From an uncultured Eubacteriales bacterium (GTDB taxonomy: Bacteria; Bacillota; Clostridia; Oscillospirales; Acutalibacteraceae), in NCBI GenBank assembly GCA_900314795.1, contig OMWP01000009.1, positions 1-64,000 on the forward strand: a stretch of 64,000 bases of DNA, read 5' to 3'. A program made the translations under genes and the position numbers. The notes under the pieces were generated by a model. It saw nothing but the letters and a program-made list of their open reading frames with translations. It was not told the origin of the DNA and searched no databases. Positions 61,480-64,000 of the stretch are shown one piece after another (the first letter of the stretch is position 1; the number at the start of each line of letters is the position of its first letter).

Positions 61480-63039
61480 TTATTGATAAAAACCGCCGCC
61501 TTTCTGTGTCAGGAATTTGTTGATATAATAATCGGCTCTGCCCTTGCCGCCCTCATAATCGGGATTGATCTCCTTCATGATATCCTGCAAGCGGTTGACG
61601 CCGAAATACTCGAGTGCGTCATAGGGCGATCCGAAGAACGCCAGATGACCCGCGTTATCCGTTGAGGACTTGGCGAGCACCAGCACCTTGGTGAACAGGA
61701 TCTCGTTGGTGATCGAATTCACCGCGTCGTCCGGCTCATGGGAGATGACCATAACGATCTTGCCGTTGTTTGCGATCTCCTTGAGGATCTCCATCTGCTG
61801 CACGCGGGAAGCGGCGTCGAGACCGGAGTCGGGCTCGTCACAGATAAACACCTTCTGGAAACCGACCAGCTGAGCGGCTACGGAGACCTTCTTTTTCTGT
61901 CCGCCGGAGAGCTGACGAATCAGGTGGTTTTCAAGATTCTTGACACCGAGTCGATTGAGGATCTCATCAACGCGCTTCTGCTTCTCTTCTTTGGAATAGA
62001 ATTTGGATGACAACTTGATCTCAGCGATATCCATCAGCGTCTGACGCACCTTGTCGTTCAATCGCAGATCGATAAACTGGGGCACCAGACCGATCTGCGA
62101 TTTCATCGTCTTGAAGTTCTTATACAGATCGAGTCCATCGAGGATGACCTCTCCGTTGGTCTTGACGCCGGGAGAATTGTTGCCGAGGATGGCGTTGATG
62201 AGGGTTGTCTTACCGGCGCCGGAGCCGCCCAAGATGAGAATAAAATCACCGGTATCGGCGTTGAACCGTACATCGTTGAGCAGGGTCTTTCTGCCGAAAT
62301 TGACAGTCGCGCTGCGAACATGTACCGACAAAGCGCCGACCTTTTCGCCGGGGTGGTTGTAATAGATCTGATTGCCGATGACGATCAAAAGGGTGTTGGC
62401 GATACGGATGACGTCGCGGTTGAAGATCTGGATGCCGCCCTCGACCTGTCTGCCGTTGACGGAGATACCGTTCTGGCTGTTGCAGTCATACAGGAACATC
62501 CCGCGCTCATCCTTGATCATATAGGCGTGCTCACGCGACGCCATGATGTCCTGCAGGCGGATCATATTGTTCTCGCCGCGGCCGATGGTCACCCTTGTCA
62601 TTCCGGGGATGCGGAAGCTCTGCCACTGCTCCTCGGGGTCAAAGCTGCGGGAGAAGATGATCAGCACAGACTCGGGATGGGGGTTGCTGAGGGTCTTGCG
62701 GTCGATGCGGATGATATCGCCGTCCCAGAGCTTGTACGCCTTAGAGCCCCTCGCGTTGTAGGGCGGGAGCTTGACGCCGTTGATGTAAGTACCGTTGGTA
62801 CTGTTGTTGTCGATATAATAGAAGCTGTCATCCGAGTCATCGTGGACGAACTCGCCGTGTCTTCTGCCGGTGATCAGGGACTGGACGCGGATGTTGGTAT
62901 CTGCGCCGGGATACTCCCTGCCCAGCGTCATATCCCAATCGAGGGATACGATATACGGGACATTTCTCTTGTCGATGATCAGCAATGTCGCCGGTCGGAT
63001 CGCTACCGGTCGGTAATAGGCTGTTTTTTCCTCACTCAT
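61480..63039 (-). CDS. ABC transporter ATPase with two FHA domains
   Basis: A 519-residue protein: FHA1 at about 30-105 (GREYPGADTNIRVQSLITGR, NNSTNGTYINGV), FHA2 at about 145-210 (IGRGENNMIRLQDIMASREH, NSQNGISVNG) and an ABCG-type ATPase at about 225-470 with Walker A LGGSGAGKTTLINAIL, signature LSGGQKKKVSVAAQL and Walker B VFICDEPDSGLDAAS. FHA domains bind phospho-threonine, so the pump may be controlled by a Ser/Thr kinase and the neighbouring PP2C. The C-terminus GGGFYQ runs into a stop at the frameshift site. Confidence 0.92.
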   Translation of the reverse strand: MSEEKTAYYRPVAIRPATLLIIDKRNVPYIVSLDWDMTLGREYPGADTNIRVQSLITGRRHGEFVHDDSDDSFYYIDNNSTNGTYINGVKLPPYNARGSKAYKLWDGDIIRIDRKTLSNPHPESVLIIFSRSFDPEEQWQSFRIPGMTRVTIGRGENNMIRLQDIMASREHAYMIKDERGMFLYDCNSQNGISVNGRQVEGGIQIFNRDVIRIANTLLIVIGNQIYYNHPGEKVGALSVHVRSATVNFGRKTLLNDVRFNADTGDFILILGGSGAGKTTLINAILGNNSPGVKTNGEVILDGLDLYKNFKTMKSQIGLVPQFIDLRLNDKVRQTLMDIAEIKLSSKFYSKEEKQKRVDEILNRLGVKNLENHLIRQLSGGQKKKVSVAAQLVGFQKVFICDEPDSGLDAASRVQQMEILKEIANNGKIVMVISHEPDDAVNSITNEILFTKVLVLAKSSTDNAGHLAFFGSPYDALEYFGVNRLQDIMKEINPDYEGGKGRADYYINKFLTQKGGGFYQ

Positions 63040-63064
63040 TGAAAACTCCTCATACTCATTACGT

Positions 63065-63934
63065 TTATACGATCATGATGAACGGGTTGGCGGAAGCGTT
63101 CAGCTTAGCAAGATAAGCGAGCACGCTCGACTCATCCGTACCGACGCATCCCGCGGTGGGATTGGACGAAATATGGAAGAAGATCGCCGAGCCCTTGCCG
63201 TATGCCGCCGCGGTATTGTAGTCGATGACAAAGCCGTAACGGTAGCCGCTGATATCGATCATATGCTCAGCAGAATTCCAATCCTTCTCTGCGGTGCCTT
63301 CCATATGCTGATTATAATGCGACGAGTCGGGATCATCGACCCAGTAGGTGTCACTCGTGATCCGGAACGAATTCAGCCCTGTGGCGGGTTGATCGTTGAT
63401 ATAGAACGCGTCGCCGATATGGTACAGTCCGAAGGGGGAAGCGTTACCGCCCTCGTGCATGTCGGATGTGACGCCGTTCCTGCCGACAAAGCCGGAGCAG
63501 AACAGGGTCTCGTCCTCCGTCCATGTGTTGTTCTCACAGCTGAAAAAGCGGAGCTGCGCGCTGCTGCCCGAGGAGGACACCGTTACGAGCTGGGTACAGC
63601 CGATGTCGCTGAGCTGCTGCAAGGAACTGCCGCCCTGTGCGAGGATCTCGGTCATCGTATCCGGAGCCGATAATGCCGCGGGCGCCTGCGTAGCATCAGC
63701 CGCCGTTTCGGTGATCGCGCCGGTCGAGGGATCGGGCGACGTCTCAGTCGTTGCGTCTGCGGCGGTATTCTGCGGCGCTGTGGCGGTCACCGTCGTTGTC
63801 GGGATCGCCTCATCCTTTGTCGCCGCTGGCTGCGGTTTTTTCTTATTCATGACCACATACAGGGTGATCGCCGTGCTTGCCAGGATGATCGCCAGGCAAA
63901 CGAGCGCAATGATCACAACCGTTTTTTTCTTCAT
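63065..63934 (-). CDS. Membrane-anchored L,D-transpeptidase (YkuD-like)
   Basis: A 289-residue protein: an N-terminal membrane helix (VVIIALVCLAIILASTAITL), a Thr/Ala-rich stalk, then a catalytic domain with GNASPFGLYHIGDAF and the active-site run AIFFHISSNPTAGCVGTDE (His...Cys). L,D-transpeptidases make 3-3 crosslinks in peptidoglycan or attach proteins. It lies 25 bp before the FHA-ABC gene, in the same operon. The motif is slightly diverged from HxxSHGCI, so a related carboxypeptidase is possible. Confidence 0.82.
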   Translation of the reverse strand: MKKKTVVIIALVCLAIILASTAITLYVVMNKKKPQPAATKDEAIPTTTVTATAPQNTAADATTETSPDPSTGAITETAADATQAPAALSAPDTMTEILAQGGSSLQQLSDIGCTQLVTVSSSGSSAQLRFFSCENNTWTEDETLFCSGFVGRNGVTSDMHEGGNASPFGLYHIGDAFYINDQPATGLNSFRITSDTYWVDDPDSSHYNQHMEGTAEKDWNSAEHMIDISGYRYGFVIDYNTAAAYGKGSAIFFHISSNPTAGCVGTDESSVLAYLAKLNASANPFIMIV

Positions 63935-63964
63935 ATCAATCCACCGTATTCGATCACAGGATCC

Positions 63965-64000
63965 TTATTTGGATTCGGTCGCGATCACCACAGTCGGCTC
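63965..64000 (-). CDS. C-terminal end of an upstream gene (partial)
   Basis: Eleven codons (EPTVVIATESK) and a TAA are in the window. The frame is open to the right edge and lies 30 bp upstream of the L,D-transpeptidase, so it is likely the preceding gene of the same operon. Identity cannot be told. Confidence 0.45.
   Translation of the reverse strand, partial: EPTVVIATESK

Overview
The window looks like the chromosome of an anaerobic gut or rumen Clostridia of the Ruminococcaceae/Oscillospiraceae type. Evidence: strong AGGAGG-like ribosome sites, moderately GC-rich codons, two secreted proteins with ruminococcal dockerin repeats (one a GH53 galactanase), a GGGtGRT/NifU-like pair, BioY, an AGCS symporter, a Crp/Fnr-ferredoxin pair, and intergenic spaces packed with small hairpin repeats. 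No rRNA, tRNA, CRISPR array, integrase or complete prophage was seen. Species cannot be given from the sequence alone.

Layout. 1-12 kb: GH3-family protein (runs off the left edge), HD protein, ferredoxin with divergent Crp/Fnr regulator, methyltransferase, endolysin-like amidase between inverted repeats, a GT2-DUF218 fusion broken by a one-base frameshift, GNAT, phosphotriesterase homologue, and a MATE transporter fused to an anti-sigma-type ATPase domain. 12.5-19 kb: a methyltransferase-STAS gene with one in-frame TAG, a chimeric nitroreductase remnant, a VanX-like dipeptidase, an AbrB-glycosyltransferase operon, and a YihY membrane protein. 19.1-20.5 kb: a toxin-antitoxin-SecB-like chaperone (TAC) operon. 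20.8-30.3 kb: zinc-ribbon and Thr/Pro-rich surface proteins, a C_GCAxxG_C_C protein, TetR, NifU-like/GGGtGRT, a dockerin protein and an ECF sigma/anti-sigma pair. 30.9-37 kb: degenerate YbeY, DegV, an alanine/glycine symporter behind a glycine riboswitch that carries a MITE-like insert in its P2 loop, a FliB-type methylase and an acyl-ACP thioesterase. 37.5-39.5 kb: an AONS-family enzyme and an SDR that look like serine palmitoyltransferase and ketosphinganine reductase. 40-46 kb: LicD/epimerase/IspD-like surface-polymer genes, then MntP, DUF1284 and BioY. 46.8-55.5 kb: an unrecognised GT-B-like protein, a DUF559 gene bounded by inverted repeats, GPH symporter plus GH36 alpha-galactosidase, trpS and a MocR-type aminotransferase. 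55.9-64 kb: DHHW protein, NUDIX protein, GH53-dockerin, then PP2C phosphatase, FHA-ABC transporter (split from its permease by a frameshift) and an L,D-transpeptidase.

How the genes work together. GH53 galactanase, the GPH symporter and GH36 alpha-galactosidase point to use of plant galactans and alpha-galactosides. IspD-like, epimerase and LicD genes probably decorate a cell-surface polymer with a phospho-polyol or phosphocholine-like group. FHA-ABC, PP2C and the L,D-transpeptidase suggest a phospho-signalling and cell-envelope locus. The most notable systems are the TAC operon, the MITE-bearing glycine riboswitch, the sphingoid-base-like gene pair and the modular hairpin repeats. Three genes are each broken by one base (two homopolymer indels, one amber codon), so some 'pseudogenes' may be assembly errors or recoding.
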